Shown here: one piece after another, positions 1 through 9,903 of the stretch | Layout: each line of letters starts with the position of its first letter | Numbering within the stretch: the first letter of the stretch is position 1 | Made by a program: the position numbers and the translations under genes | Assembly: GCA_964388275.1 (NCBI GenBank) | Contig: CAYLZD010000008.1 | Span: forward strand, 1 to 64,000 | Length of the DNA stretch: 64,000 nt | Direction of reading: 5' to 3' | DNA from: JARYLZ01 sp964388275 | GTDB taxonomy: Bacteria; Bacteroidota; Ignavibacteria; SZUA-365 | Notes under the pieces: generated by a model | What the model was told of the DNA's origin: nothing | What the model saw: the letters and a program-made list of their open reading frames with translations, nothing else | The model's database searches: none

Positions 1-660
1 ATATATCGCACTCAGTGAGTAGATACTTGCTACAAACCGAGTGTCCACATTGAGAGCATTATTATAACATATTGATGCTGAGAACGGATCATTCATGTCG
101 AGATAGATATTTCCTAAAACATGGTATGCTGAAGCGTTCTCCCGATCCTGTTCTTTGAGTATTGCAATACTTCTCTTGATCATCTCCACAGCTTTTGTGT
201 ATTCCTTTCGCCTATAATGCACTTCTCCAATGATTCCATATGCGAGATTTTCTGAAGGATCAAGCGCTATAGCTTTTTTACAATTGGATACCGCTTCGTC
301 CAACTTGGACATATTTCGATATGCCGCCGCCAGAATTGTATAAGCGAAGGCATAGGATGGGTCTATCTTGATCGCCGCTTTGCAAAACTTTACTGCCTCC
401 TCATTCTTGCCCATTACCTGTGAAGCGTTGGCAGAACCCACGATAGCCTCAACATCTTCAGGGTAATACTCAAGGTGCTTCCGATAACAGGACAAGGCGA
501 CCTCGTACTGTTTATTGTTCCACATTGTTTGACCCTTGTCCACCCAGTACCGTGATTCAGACTGATCGTCGGTTTCTTCGTCTTGTCCCATGCATATGCT
601 ACTGAAGGCGGCAAGAAAGAACACGACAACGCTCACATTAAACATTCGGATAGGATGCAT
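1..660 (-). CDS. Secreted tetratricopeptide-repeat protein, 3' end cut by window edge
   Basis: The minus-strand frame starting at ATG 660 is open for 220 codons and runs off the left edge, so the C-terminus is missing. The N-terminus is a signal peptide (hydrophobic VSVVVFFLAAF, likely cleavage before QDEE). After it come about five TPR units, for example KAAIKIDPSYAFAYTILAAA and KKAIALDPSENLAYGIIGEV, with the usual alternation of small and aromatic residues. TPR arrays form superhelical protein-binding scaffolds; the partner here is unknown. AAGGAG lies seven bases upstream of the start. It follows the gene at 665-1111 after only four bases, so the two are probably co-transcribed. A shorter reading in another frame (414-629) is a shadow. 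Confidence 0.85.
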   Translation of the reverse strand, partial: MHPIRMFNVSVVVFFLAAFSSICMGQDEETDDQSESRYWVDKGQTMWNNKQYEVALSCYRKHLEYYPEDVEAIVGSANASQVMGKNEEAVKFCKAAIKIDPSYAFAYTILAAAYRNMSKLDEAVSNCKKAIALDPSENLAYGIIGEVHYRRKEYTKAVEMIKRSIAILKEQDRENASAYHVLGNIYLDMNDPFSASICYNNALNVDTRFVASIYSLSAIY

Positions 661-664
661 TATC

Positions 665-1111
665 TCACTCCTTCGCGGGAAAAGTAGAATTCTTGAAGAT
701 CGTAGTATTGCCATGAGTTCGTGCAGTGGTGTCCAATGGCATTACGATAGCCTCTGTTGACTGGCTATAGGTCATTTCGAAATCTTCTGAGATTAGACGG
801 CTCCTTCCGTGGAACTTAACGACCTCGGAGTGCACCGTTCCCTTCTCGATCACATCGCCGATCAGCTTCTTTGCCTCGTCGTATTTCCCTTTCTCAGCGA
901 GACGTACAATCCGTTGGTAGTCCGCGTTCGTCCGTCCGACTACTGCTTCATCGAATTTGAAATGGATCACGTCTCCCTCGACCTTGACCTCAGGGATATA
1001 GGCTCCGAAGGCGTAACGCTGTCGCAGGAACAGGGTCAACGCCCCTTCAGTAGCCGGAGCCTCTGTAAAGAGCGATTCGAGTAACTGTCCACGTGTCAGC
1101 GTGATCGTCAT
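665..1111 (-). CDS. Hypothetical protein, 148 aa, with one TPR-like helical pair
   Basis: I do not recognise the family. The protein has no signal peptide or membrane segment. Residues 70-100 (YQRIVRLAEKGKYDEAKKLI) look like a single TPR-type helix pair; the flanks are mixed beta and alpha, and the last 40 residues are Thr/Ser-rich. An AGGGA motif precedes ATG 1111. It is the first gene of a two-gene unit with the secreted TPR protein at 1-660. Normal-looking coding composition and tight spacing argue that it is real. Confidence 0.65.
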   Translation of the reverse strand: MTITLTRGQLLESLFTEAPATEGALTLFLRQRYAFGAYIPEVKVEGDVIHFKFDEAVVGRTNADYQRIVRLAEKGKYDEAKKLIGDVIEKGTVHSEVVKFHGRSRLISEDFEMTYSQSTEAIVMPLDTTARTHGNTTIFKNSTFPAKE

Positions 1112-1375
1112 GCAGATCCCTATTTCTCGACATCAGGTTGGCTCAATCACTCCTAACAAGAGTGCAGACTCTCCCCAGCCCGAACGGCAGGGATGGACTA
1201 GGGAATTTTGGAGGAAATATACGTCAGAACTTTGGAATTCAAAAACATGTTTCGGATCGAAGTATCCGCAGTATCCGACTTCGCATGTCCGTTTTCGAAC
1301 GCACGTTTCAGCCCTACCAGTTCTGGTCATGATTGAAGCTCATCCGAGGCAGACCGAGGGGCAAACAATCTGATC

Positions 1376-1554
1376 TTAGCCGAACTCTTCGCCGTCGATC
1401 ACATGATCGACCTCGCCAGATTCCATGCGCATCATTGTAGGTCTCGTATGCCGTCACGTCGGAGCCGCTCGCTCTGCTCCTCAATGATCTCAGCCGTTCG
1501 TTTGAGCCACTGCTCATGTGACCGCTCCGGTGCCGCCTTGATCACGCCGGTCAT
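1376..1554 (-). other. Two overlapping mini-ORFs in a 545-bp gene-poor gap
   Basis: The spacer 1112-1656 holds no recognisable gene. Within it a 40-residue frame (1432-1554, Lys/Glu/Arg-rich helical composition) ends in an ATGA overlap with a 19-residue acidic frame (1376-1435). Neither has a clear ribosome binding site. They could be a residue of a lost gene or chance. I see no homology and give this only as a pointer. Confidence 0.2.
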
Positions 1555-1656
1555 GATCGCTTATTATAACTCAACAACGGAAACATCTCATATCAACGTC
1601 TTTATCTTTTGCTCGTCATCATAGCCTCGTCATTATAACATTGTTTCACATCCATA

Positions 1657-2865
1657 TCAGTAAACAACAACTTTTTGCATATGCCACATATTATTTTCTT
1701 TTAATTGATAGTATAAATATAATACATCTCTTTCTATCGGTAATCTTAATATATCATTACTAATATTTTTAGTCTGATGTATTAACTTTCCTGTTTGATT
1801 GTAGATGCGCAGCTGATTCAATGCATTGTTATTACAATGCAACACGACCGTCCCACATACCGCCGGATTTGGATAAATATAAATCTCACACTCTTCATGC
1901 TTATCTCTAATCATGGTTTGTATTTCTCTTTTATATATAAATATACCGGCATTTGCCTCCGCTAAGTATAGCATCTCATTATATATATCTGATTTGTATA
2001 TCCAACCTATTGAATCTTGCGCCGGTTCCTGAGCGCATATTCGTTCCATCTTATTCTCCAAAGCAAATACATCAATTCGACCTATTTTGCTAATCGAATT
2101 TATTTGATTATGCATATTGTCATAATGCATTTCTTTTACGCCGCCGTCAACATCCGTGATTACACCCCACTCTATATAAATGTCGCCCTCTCTCCGATAA
2201 CATTCCAACATTCCAGCATGTTCCATCACTATATATTCTCCGACAGAAAGCATATTATTATAATATTGCCGTCTTGCATTTACAATATAGTTATTCAGCA
2301 TAACAATGCTGTTTTGTTCTTCTTTACAGCAATATATGCGACTATCCGCATAGACATAAATCGTATCTTTGGCAACCGAAATATTTGACAGCATTCTTCC
2401 GAAATCTAATTCGCTTTTATATTGAATTTTATTATTGCATATAGAGAATAATTTAACACAACTCCTCTCAAGAATCACAAATGATTTATTTGTTATTTTT
2501 CTTACATCAGATAATGGATATTTTTGTTCGGTTCTATCATAGTATATAAAATGATTATCTTTTATACCTAATAATATAATATCGCTTTTAATCGGAATTA
2601 TAAGAATCAGGCTGTCAAGTACTATTGCATTCCAAATCTTTTCCCCTTGATAAATAAATGCACTTAGTGAAAAGGTGTCTATTACGGTTTTATCAATATT
2701 TTGTAGGTATAATGTATTATATGATTTATGAATATTTAATGAATCTGATACTGCTTTTACATAATCAATATCACCATAATATTTATCGACCAGCTTATAG
2801 CAGCTTTGCGAATATGCGAAAATGCTACATGATAATATTAACAATATATAAATTATTATTTTCAT
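1657..2865 (-). CDS. AT-rich secreted protein with T9SS sorting domain, 402 aa
   Basis: A signal peptide (MKIIIYILLILSCSIFAYS) is followed by about 290 residues of short beta-strand-like repeats with many Tyr, Ile and Asn, possibly a degenerate propeller. The C-terminus from about residue 325 is a T9SS type A sorting domain: YIYPNPAVCGTVVLHCNNN, then LRIYNQTGKLI and a final KVVVY. Such domains target proteins across the outer membrane through the Por secretion machinery. Function of the body is unknown. Codon use is dominated by A/T-ending codons (ATA, AAT, TAT), sharply different from all neighbours, so recent acquisition is likely. No Shine-Dalgarno is visible upstream of ATG 2865. Confidence 0.85.
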   Translation of the reverse strand: MKIIIYILLILSCSIFAYSQSCYKLVDKYYGDIDYVKAVSDSLNIHKSYNTLYLQNIDKTVIDTFSLSAFIYQGEKIWNAIVLDSLILIIPIKSDIILLGIKDNHFIYYDRTEQKYPLSDVRKITNKSFVILERSCVKLFSICNNKIQYKSELDFGRMLSNISVAKDTIYVYADSRIYCCKEEQNSIVMLNNYIVNARRQYYNNMLSVGEYIVMEHAGMLECYRREGDIYIEWGVITDVDGGVKEMHYDNMHNQINSISKIGRIDVFALENKMERICAQEPAQDSIGWIYKSDIYNEMLYLAEANAGIFIYKREIQTMIRDKHEECEIYIYPNPAVCGTVVLHCNNNALNQLRIYNQTGKLIHQTKNISNDILRLPIERDVLYLYYQLKENNMWHMQKVVVY

Positions 2866-4056
2866 TGTATTTTACTACTTATAGAGGAAAGCATTTCTCC
2901 ACGATCCCGTCATCACTTAATACAAACGCCCGATATTTCGGACGGGCAGATTGAACACCATCACGGTTCGACAGACCTTGCCAGTTCGATATGGCTTTTT
3001 TTTCCTACGGGACAGATCGGACACTGCTCCATCAGACTTTATCCGGCTCTGCTCACCCACCACTGTGTCGAAACCTCTGATTCTCACATCCACTCCCTGC
3101 TCTTTCGTCGGGAACTTGTTATTTCAAACTTGTCGGGAACGTAATCAACCGCTCCGCAAGATGCAAATCCGATTTCCAGGAATCTGATACTCGTTGTCCG
3201 CTTTTCTCCGACCTTGATTCTGTTTAATATCTACAGTGCTTTCGCTACATTCGCCCATCCGAAGCTCTCTCGACCTCCGTTCTGGTTCATCCGACCCTTT
3301 CTCCCATCCATCGTCCCGCTTCGGATGCCTTGTGCGCTCCATTTCCAGAGCACGTCCGATCCGGAGCATCTCTTCCAACTCTGTGATTCCGTTTCCATTC
3401 GTTCTATCTGAAGTTCGGCGAGGAACAGCCACTATCTCGTCGATAAGGTGTCCAACTGTCGCTCGATTCCGAGTTCGACGTCCAGCGTGAGCAGGATCTC
3501 GTGATTCCTTTGGCAGAGACCCATGGACTCTGTCCTCTCCGATACTGTGCAGGTCTTCCTTTGTTATCGCGTCCATTCACACAACGCGGAACGAGATGCA
3601 TCAGGAGCCGACGCATTCAAATACGTTGCGTTTCAGGTAACTTTCTTCATTACTTGTACTGGACATTCTGACGGAACTATGACGGCGAAACAGGAAATCT
3701 CTTTCATGTTCTGCAGAAACAGAATCGAAAGGATAATTCATGCGCATGACAAATAGATATCTAATAGCTCACGGCCGCGGGACTACTATTGTGGCGAATT
3801 CCACCCGCGCTCCCGCGCCGCGGTCTGAATACGAGATCATCGCACAAGAGCCATGGACGGAAGGGTTCACAACTTCCAGCATCCGGCATTCGACCTCCGC
3901 GCTGAAACTTCGCGACGCGTGAGCCGCTGTCCAACCGTGCTGCGCGCGTCTACCGCTTCCGTCAGATACTTGCTTTCCAGGCCGCGATACTTCAATTTGG
4001 CGCCGTATCGATTCGCGCTTCCACGAAACCGATCCATCGCATTCAGGAGACGTTCC
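2866..4056. other. Long gene-poor region with possible decayed coding
   Basis: No intact gene could be supported in this 1.2-kb stretch. Short coding-like runs appear on the minus strand, the clearest at about 3370-3500 (frame including HEILLTLDVELGIERQ) interrupted by a stop and continuing as LFLAELQIERME, and ending near 3190. This pattern fits a decayed gene, but I cannot name a family. The 3' part (3780-4056) is the leader of the NHL-repeat gene. Confidence 0.25.
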
Positions 4057-6615
4057 ATGTCGCACCCACCCCGATTTCTGTTTCCCATTTTGTTCCTGAC
4101 CTTCCTGACGAGCGCATCCGCACAGTGGACGAACCACCAACCGGCCGATCTCGTGCTGGGACATTCCGACTTCGTGACGAACACGATCGGCCGGGGCGCG
4201 GCCGGGTTGTACGCCGCAACCGACGTGGAGATCGATCCCGTCTCAGGCAAGCTTTTCGTCGCGGACATCGCCAACCATCGCATCCTGCGCTGGCCCTCGA
4301 TCGCTTCGCTTACCTCGGGCATGGCCGCCGAGGCCGTGCTCGGGCAGACGAACTTCGACACGACATCGGCGTCTCTGGCGCGCAACCGGATGAACTTCCC
4401 GACCGCGATCGCGATCGACATGGACGGTCGGCTCTGGGTGGCCGACGCGCTGAACAACCGCGTGCTGCGCTTCGACGACGCGTCGACCAAACCGACGGGC
4501 GCGGATGCCGACGGCGTGCTCGGCCAGCCGGATTTCGTCACCAAGGACGCGCGCCTGACCCGGAACGGAATGAACTACGTCCGCGGCGTCGCGGTCGACA
4601 GGAACGGAACCCTGTGGGTGGCGGACCAAAGCAACAATCGCGTGCTGCGCTTCGACAATGCCGCCGCGAAAGCCGACGGCGCCGATGCCGACGGTGTACT
4701 CGGGCAGAAGGACTTCGCTTCGAGCAGGGACACACTGACACAGTACGCGCTCCGGCGGCCGCGCGGGCTGCTGGCCGATTCCGAGGGACGCCTCTGGGTG
4801 GCGGCGAGCGGCTACCACCGGGTGATGCGCTTCGACGACGCGGCAGCGAAAGCGGACGGGGCGGACGCGGACGCCGTACTCGGACAGGCGGATTATCTCA
4901 CAGTTACCCCGGCGGCAGCGCGCAACAGGATGCGCGAGCCGAACGACATCGCGCTCGACGCCACGGGGCGGCTGTACGTGTGCGACTACAGCAATCACCG
5001 CGTGCTCATGTTCGACAACGTGCTCGCCAAACCCAACGGCGCGGATGCGGACTATGTCCTCGGCCAGTCAGATTTCACATCCAGCGTCGACACGGCGCTG
5101 GCGACGGGTCTCGCGAATCCCTGGGGTGTCACGGTCGACAACGCGAGCGGGACACTCTGGGTGGCCGACTGCGGCAACAACAGAATAGTGCGCTTCACTT
5201 CAACGGAGCCGTTCGCATGGCCGCCCGCGCCGTTTCTTCTCTCGCGGGCGGGATATTACAACACGACGCTCTACCGAATGGATCATGTGGGCGACTGTCC
5301 CGACGGTCGCCTGGCGAAGGACCAGTCGCTCTTCCTCCGCTGGCAGCCCGCGCGGTGGGGCGGCGCATTGGCCTCGCGCAACAATCCCTCGGATACGACA
5401 CGCTACGAATTGAACGTCATGATCGACAGCGTGGGCGCGTCAAGTTCGAAAACCATCATCGCGCGCTTTCCCGCGGGCACGGGCGGCTCGGCCGGCGATC
5501 CGCATATCGAGATTCCCGCGACGGAAGTCTACGAGCGGATCTTCCGCCCGCCGTTTCCCTGGCCGATGGAGCCGGACACGATCGTCATGCGCGTGAACTG
5601 GTTTGTCCGCGCGTACAACAGCGTCGGCTCGACACAATCCGACACCGCTGGCGCCACACGGCGGAGCAATCCGATGCCGACGCCGGCGCTGCTGCTCTCC
5701 TACAATCGGCCGCCATACACCGCACCGACGCCGGCCACCCCGGCGCACAACGCCATGATCCGCGATGTGATGGCGACGACACCTCCGGTGCACATCATAT
5801 GGACGCCGACGCGCGACCGAAATATCGATGAGCATCACCGAATCGGCGGCTTCAAGGTGTACAGTCCTGTCACGAATACCTGGATCGATGATCCTTCAGG
5901 GAGGACGGTGGACACGCTGACGTTTCAGTGGGTCGGCACAGTCGTTCACACCTCGCCGCCGGGCAAAGGTGCGGCGATCGGATCCAGGCTTGTCAGAAAC
6001 ACCGGAACATTACTCGGCTTCGAATTGCCGAACCCGGACATCGAATGGATCATGGGCGGTTGGCTGCCCCCGACGACCACCTGGGCCGACACGGCCGTGA
6101 TAGACTGGCAGGTGTACGTCAAGGACTTCAACCAGTATGGCGATGGCGGCGCCTACCGCAATCCGCAGGAAGAGGTCACCTTCCGGTACGATCCTGACGG
6201 CACGCTCCGACCCGATACCGCCAAGTGGAGCCGCTTCGGTTGCCGGCCGCACGAACTGGTCAGCAATACATACCGCTTCACGCTCGTCAGGGGCGGGACG
6301 AACGCGATTCCCGGCGTGGACGAGACCACCCCCGGTTTCGTTCTGTCTCCCGCGTATCCGAATCCGCTTTCTCCCACCCATCCCGCAACCACGATCGCCT
6401 TCACGCTCGCGGTCCAAGCTTCGGTGTCCGTCGTGATCAGCGATATTCTCGGCAACACCGTGCGATCACTCGTGCGACAACGCATGGATGCAGGATCGCA
6501 CCGGATCGCATGGGACGCGACAAACGATCTCGGCCGACGGGTACCGCCGGGGCTGTACGTCTGCCGCATCGCGGCAGGCAGCGCGGCGCAGACGCGCATG
6601 CTGAGCGTCGAATGA
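4057..6615 (+). CDS. Secreted NHL-repeat propeller protein with T9SS/FlgD-like tail, 852 aa
   Basis: I chose ATG 4057 because AGGAGA lies seven bases upstream and a signal peptide follows at once (FPILFLTFLTSASA, mature start QWTN). Residues about 25-390 carry six NHL-type repeats of about 60 residues, each with a VLGQxDF motif and a LWVADxxNNRVLRFD motif; NHL repeats build beta-propellers that bind proteins or glycans. The middle contains Fn3-like beta segments. The last 85 residues (LSPAYPNPLSPTHPATTIAF, SDILGNTVRSL, GLYVCRI) form a T9SS type A / FlgD Ig-like sorting domain. It is probably a cell-surface or released protein. An upstream in-frame ATG at 3853 would place the signal peptide internally, so I rejected it. 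Confidence 0.9.
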   Translation: MSHPPRFLFPILFLTFLTSASAQWTNHQPADLVLGHSDFVTNTIGRGAAGLYAATDVEIDPVSGKLFVADIANHRILRWPSIASLTSGMAAEAVLGQTNFDTTSASLARNRMNFPTAIAIDMDGRLWVADALNNRVLRFDDASTKPTGADADGVLGQPDFVTKDARLTRNGMNYVRGVAVDRNGTLWVADQSNNRVLRFDNAAAKADGADADGVLGQKDFASSRDTLTQYALRRPRGLLADSEGRLWVAASGYHRVMRFDDAAAKADGADADAVLGQADYLTVTPAAARNRMREPNDIALDATGRLYVCDYSNHRVLMFDNVLAKPNGADADYVLGQSDFTSSVDTALATGLANPWGVTVDNASGTLWVADCGNNRIVRFTSTEPFAWPPAPFLLSRAGYYNTTLYRMDHVGDCPDGRLAKDQSLFLRWQPARWGGALASRNNPSDTTRYELNVMIDSVGASSSKTIIARFPAGTGGSAGDPHIEIPATEVYERIFRPPFPWPMEPDTIVMRVNWFVRAYNSVGSTQSDTAGATRRSNPMPTPALLLSYNRPPYTAPTPATPAHNAMIRDVMATTPPVHIIWTPTRDRNIDEHHRIGGFKVYSPVTNTWIDDPSGRTVDTLTFQWVGTVVHTSPPGKGAAIGSRLVRNTGTLLGFELPNPDIEWIMGGWLPPTTTWADTAVIDWQVYVKDFNQYGDGGAYRNPQEEVTFRYDPDGTLRPDTAKWSRFGCRPHELVSNTYRFTLVRGGTNAIPGVDETTPGFVLSPAYPNPLSPTHPATTIAFTLAVQASVSVVISDILGNTVRSLVRQRMDAGSHRIAWDATNDLGRRVPPGLYVCRIAAGSAAQTRMLSVE

Positions 6616-6680
6616 CCGCGGCGCGATTCCTTCTGGGTCTGTATAGAGTTGTATCCGTGCATTCCCGTTCCTTTCGAGCA

Positions 6681-7313
6681 CTATAACCTGTACTCCCTTT
6701 TTGCCAAACCGAGTCCTATCCGGGTTGTTCCGTCCTTGACGTAAAGCCAAAGACGTGCGTCTCCGTAATCGCTGCATATTAATCCACCTATTCTATCCCC
6801 GCTCTCGTCCGTAGGAAAGAACTGTCTTTCATAGACTGGAGCTTCCTCTACCGCTTTCAAAGCGATAGTTCCCAGAGTCATGAGTCCGAGAAGCCTACAG
6901 TCCCGGCGAACATGGACCTCCGATTCTGCTTCTCAAGCCTGTGAGACGGGCGAGAATAGTGTCGAGACAGGCATCTTCCGCGTTTATATTTCCTTCAAAT
7001 TCTCGTGTCCGCAATATAGAGTCTATGGATATAGAACATGCTGCTTGACTATTTCATCATTCTTCCAGATTATCTCATTGAGGAAATTGCCGTATTCATC
7101 CCAGACTCCGGTCGAATCCCGGTCTCGTTAAGTCCTCGAAACAACGGCTAAGCGATATGCCTTCACTTGCTCCTCGCGATACAAAGGATTATCTTTCAAT
7201 TCGAGAATCAACGAACCAAAAATGAGATCGACGATTCTCGATTGAACCGAGTATATCGAATGGAAAAAACTGGAGAAACAGAAAGGCGATATCGAGATAA
7301 CACATTGATTCAC
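6681..7313 (-). pseudogene. Decayed gene with one in-frame stop and two frameshifts
   Basis: Four coding-like segments line up in order on the minus strand. The frame from 7313 (DNPLYREEQVKAYRLAV) meets a TAA at about 7128-7130 and continues in the same frame as GVWDEYGNFLNEIIWKNDE to a stop at 7023. The reading then moves frame to IDSILRTREFEGNINAED and TILARLTGL, and moves again to VEEAPVYERQFFPTDESGD and LWLYVKDGTTRIGL, ending at 6681. The joined product would be about 210 residues. The GVWDEYGN/WKND part is reminiscent of MORN_2/YwqK-type repeats, but I would not assign a function. It sits between the NHL protein and tRNA-Gly. Confidence 0.5.
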
Positions 7314-7328
7314 AAGTAGTTATACCAC

Positions 7329-7400
<72 letters not shown>

Positions 7401-7401
7401 C

Positions 7402-7429
7402 AAAAAAGCCCCATGAATGGGGCTTTTTT
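7402..7429 (+). terminator. Rho-independent terminator of tRNA-Gly
   Basis: The sequence AAAAAAGCCCC-ATGAAT-GGGGCTTTTTT is a symmetrical hairpin ending in a T run, two bases after the tRNA. Its symmetry means it could also work on the other strand. Confidence 0.9.
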
Positions 7430-7639
7430 CATTTGGATGTTGGACGAGGGAGCGGGGCGAACAAAGATCTAAAATCGATTTCATCGTTTTGCAGCCCGTC
7501 TGCGCACTGCAGTGCGTGAGTTCGGATTCTGCGGAGCATATATTCGGCGAAATGCTTACTTTAAAACTGATATGAAGAGCACTACGACTGTCTTGCGACC
7601 ATTTGTCAGTGTTATTTTTCACGATACGGAGAATTCGCT

Positions 7640-8410
7640 ATGAAACACCTCATATCCTTCGCTCTTCTTGCCGCTTTGGGCGCTTTCGCAATATCCTGCA
7701 GCGATTCCGACTCGACGGCGCCGCTGAACGGCCGCCTGAAACTTTACCTGACCGACGCGCAACAAGCCGGCATCGAACAAGTGAACATCACGTTCTCCAC
7801 TGTCGAGGTTCATCTCAATGGGACATGGTTGGCGGTGACGTCCGCTCCAGTGACCGTGAACCTGCTTGAGTGGAACAACGGCAAGACGATGGTGCTCGGC
7901 GAAAGCGAACTCGGTCCGGGACGATATACGCAAATTCGCCTCGCCGTCTCCAAGTCCGAGATCGTCGTGGACGGCTCGACCCTGCCGCTCACAATCCCCA
8001 GCGGCGACGAGACCGGCCTCAAACTCACACACAATTTCGATATCGCAGCCGGAACCACATCGGAGATAGTGCTGGATTTCGATGTGACCAAGTCCGTTAC
8101 GAAGACCGGCAATGGAGAGTACAAGCTGAAACCGACCATCCGCGTCATCGAAAAGCCCGTGACGGGCGCGATCACAGGGATTGTCGCGAATCCGAATCAG
8201 GGGATCGTCGCAACCGCAATCGACGCCGCATCGAACGATGTGACCACATCCATTGCGGATCCTTCCACCGGCAGTTTCACGCTCGCTTTCCTCCCTGCGG
8301 GCATCTATTCGGTGCGCGTCGAAGACCCCGACGGCAAGACCGCCGCGAAAACCAACGTGTCCGTGACGGCGGGACAGTCAACCGATATCGGGACGATGCA
8401 GTTGCAATAG
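7640..8410 (+). CDS. DUF4382 lipoprotein with carboxypeptidase-regulatory-like tail, 256 aa
   Basis: The N-terminus is a lipoprotein signal (LLAALGAFAISC, lipobox cysteine at residue 20). Residues about 30-175 match the DUF4382 pattern: GRLKLYLTDAQQAGIEQVNI at the start, VEVHLNGTW, a LLEWNNGKT segment and a closing KLKPTIRVIEK. The remaining 80 residues (GAITGIVANPNQ, GSFTLAFLPAGIYSVRVEDP) form a carboxypeptidase-regulatory-like beta sandwich. The protein is probably anchored in the outer membrane or periplasm; no enzymatic role is known for the family. CGGAGA precedes ATG 7640. It stands alone between tRNA-Gly and a heptamer repeat array. Confidence 0.85.
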   Translation: MKHLISFALLAALGAFAISCSDSDSTAPLNGRLKLYLTDAQQAGIEQVNITFSTVEVHLNGTWLAVTSAPVTVNLLEWNNGKTMVLGESELGPGRYTQIRLAVSKSEIVVDGSTLPLTIPSGDETGLKLTHNFDIAAGTTSEIVLDFDVTKSVTKTGNGEYKLKPTIRVIEKPVTGAITGIVANPNQGIVATAIDAASNDVTTSIADPSTGSFTLAFLPAGIYSVRVEDPDGKTAAKTNVSVTAGQSTDIGTMQLQ

Positions 8411-8433
8411 CCGGGGACTCGGTGGTTGAGAGA

Positions 8434-8503
<70 letters not shown>

Positions 8504-8635
8504 GAAGGATCTGTCAGCCGAGGTTCAGCGGGTGGGACGGATTCGACGTGACACGTCCCGCCGGTCAGAATGCTTCACGGAGTGGAGGTTTCGCGCCGGC
8601 GCCGGGAAGCATCGTCGGGATGGAGACCGGCGCCT

Positions 8636-9343
8636 TCAGCGCAAGGTCTGGAATGTCCCGGCCTGGATGCCCCGCTCGGTTCGCACGACCACATGGTAAG
8701 TGCCGCCGCCCGCGAGCGATGAGCAATCGATGATGCGCTCGTTCACGCCCATGCGCGCCTCGCCGGAATAGATCGTCGCGATAAGCCGGCCGATCGCATC
8801 GTATAGCAACACCTCCGTGCCGGCATCCCCGGTGGAGATCCATCGGAGCACGGCGGTCCCGCGGGCCGGATTGGGGCGTACGTAAACGTCCCTCTCCGGC
8901 GGATGAGGCGGCGGATCCACCGCCGTCAGGTCGTGGCAGGGTCCCGCCGCGGCGGATGCCGAAACCGGAACGGACGGCGCTTGCACCGCGAACGTCTGCA
9001 CACCTATGAGCACGAGAGTATCCAGCGGGTAATCGTATCGCTTCAAGTATTCCCGATACACTTCGGCGGTATACGTCCCCTGGGCGAGACCGGTGACCTT
9101 CGCTTCGAAGTCGAAGCGGCAGATGCAATCGGCCTTCATCCTGCAAGTGTCACGCTCGATCACGGTCACCGTCGATCCCGCCGTCTGTACAGTTACCCTG
9201 AATTGACAGGCGCAGTTTTCCATCGCATCCGTGTTGAAGACGCGCACTGTATCGCCGTCGATGCGCACGAACACCTGTTCGGGCGCCTGAGCGAACGCCG
9301 TTCCCGCGCAGAGAATCATCAAGATCAATCCAAGGCGTGCCAT
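8636..9343 (-). CDS. Small Cys-rich secreted protein with T9SS sorting domain, 235 aa
   Basis: ATG 9343 is preceded by AAGGAGG at six bases and opens a signal peptide (LGLILMILCAGTAFA, mature QAPEQ). Residues 20-110 form a beta-rich domain with two cysteine pairs (CACQF and CRMKADCICRF), likely disulphide-bonded after export. The C-terminal 80 residues are a T9SS sorting domain: VYVRPNPARGTAVLRW, LLYDAIGRLIATIY, GTYHVVVRT. The N-terminal domain is not one I recognise. The gene is monocistronic and convergent with the DUF4382 gene across the heptamer array. Confidence 0.85.
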   Translation of the reverse strand: MARLGLILMILCAGTAFAQAPEQVFVRIDGDTVRVFNTDAMENCACQFRVTVQTAGSTVTVIERDTCRMKADCICRFDFEAKVTGLAQGTYTAEVYREYLKRYDYPLDTLVLIGVQTFAVQAPSVPVSASAAAGPCHDLTAVDPPPHPPERDVYVRPNPARGTAVLRWISTGDAGTEVLLYDAIGRLIATIYSGEARMGVNERIIDCSSLAGGGTYHVVVRTERGIQAGTFQTLR

Positions 9344-9494
9344 ATCCATCCTCCTTGTTATCGGCATATCCGATAAGACAGTCGAAAGCGACAAAGCGTT
9401 ACACCACGCTCGCGATCCTTACCCCAAACCCCTTCCCTATCTCCCCACCATGCACGATATTTGCTCCATCCACTCCACCTCCCCCGGAATGCCA

Positions 9495-9764
9495 ATGTCA
9501 ATCGAGCTCTCACAGGAAACGCGAAAAACACTCGTGGCGTCGCTGCAAAGTTACGCAGCGGAACATCTCGACTATGATCTGGAAGGGCTGCCCGCGGAGA
9601 TGCTGCTGGATTTCATTCTCAAGGAAATCGGCCCGTCGGTTTACAATAAAGCAGTGATGGACGCGCAGGCCTTCATCGTCTCGCGCGCGGCCGATATGGA
9701 GGGGGTGCTGTCCGAGCCGGAGTTCGGGTATCACGAGGAGAAAGGAGTGAGAAGGAGGAAATAG
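9495..9764 (+). CDS. DUF2164 family protein, 89 aa
   Basis: The sequence MSIELSQETRKTLVASLQ, LLDFILKEIGPSVYNKAV and DMEGVLSEPEFGY matches the small DUF2164 family of unknown function, whose members are about 80-90 residues. I chose ATG 9495 because the family starts with this IELS motif; an ATG two codons upstream (9489) is equally possible and no clear ribosome binding site decides it. The last residues are basic (RRRK). Confidence 0.85.
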   Translation: MSIELSQETRKTLVASLQSYAAEHLDYDLEGLPAEMLLDFILKEIGPSVYNKAVMDAQAFIVSRAADMEGVLSEPEFGYHEEKGVRRRK

Positions 9765-9903
9765 GGCTGGGGTGAAGGGTTTTTGGGCATAGGCAACCTT
9801 ATGAGATTTTCTCTTTTCAGTCAACCTATTTCAGGCAAGGACGCATGGCCTGAACCACCTCCGCTTTTGTTCGCCGTCCCGCGATTTCTCATTTTTCACT
9901 TCG

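Noticed and set aside
3853..4056. N-terminal extension of the NHL-repeat protein
   Set aside because: It would bury the signal peptide at residue 68; ATG 4057 has a proper ribosome binding site and places the signal peptide at the N-terminus.
4125..5831. 568-codon frame within the NHL-repeat gene
   Set aside because: Arg/Gly-rich frame-shifted reading of the NHL repeats; its apparent repeats come from the real gene.
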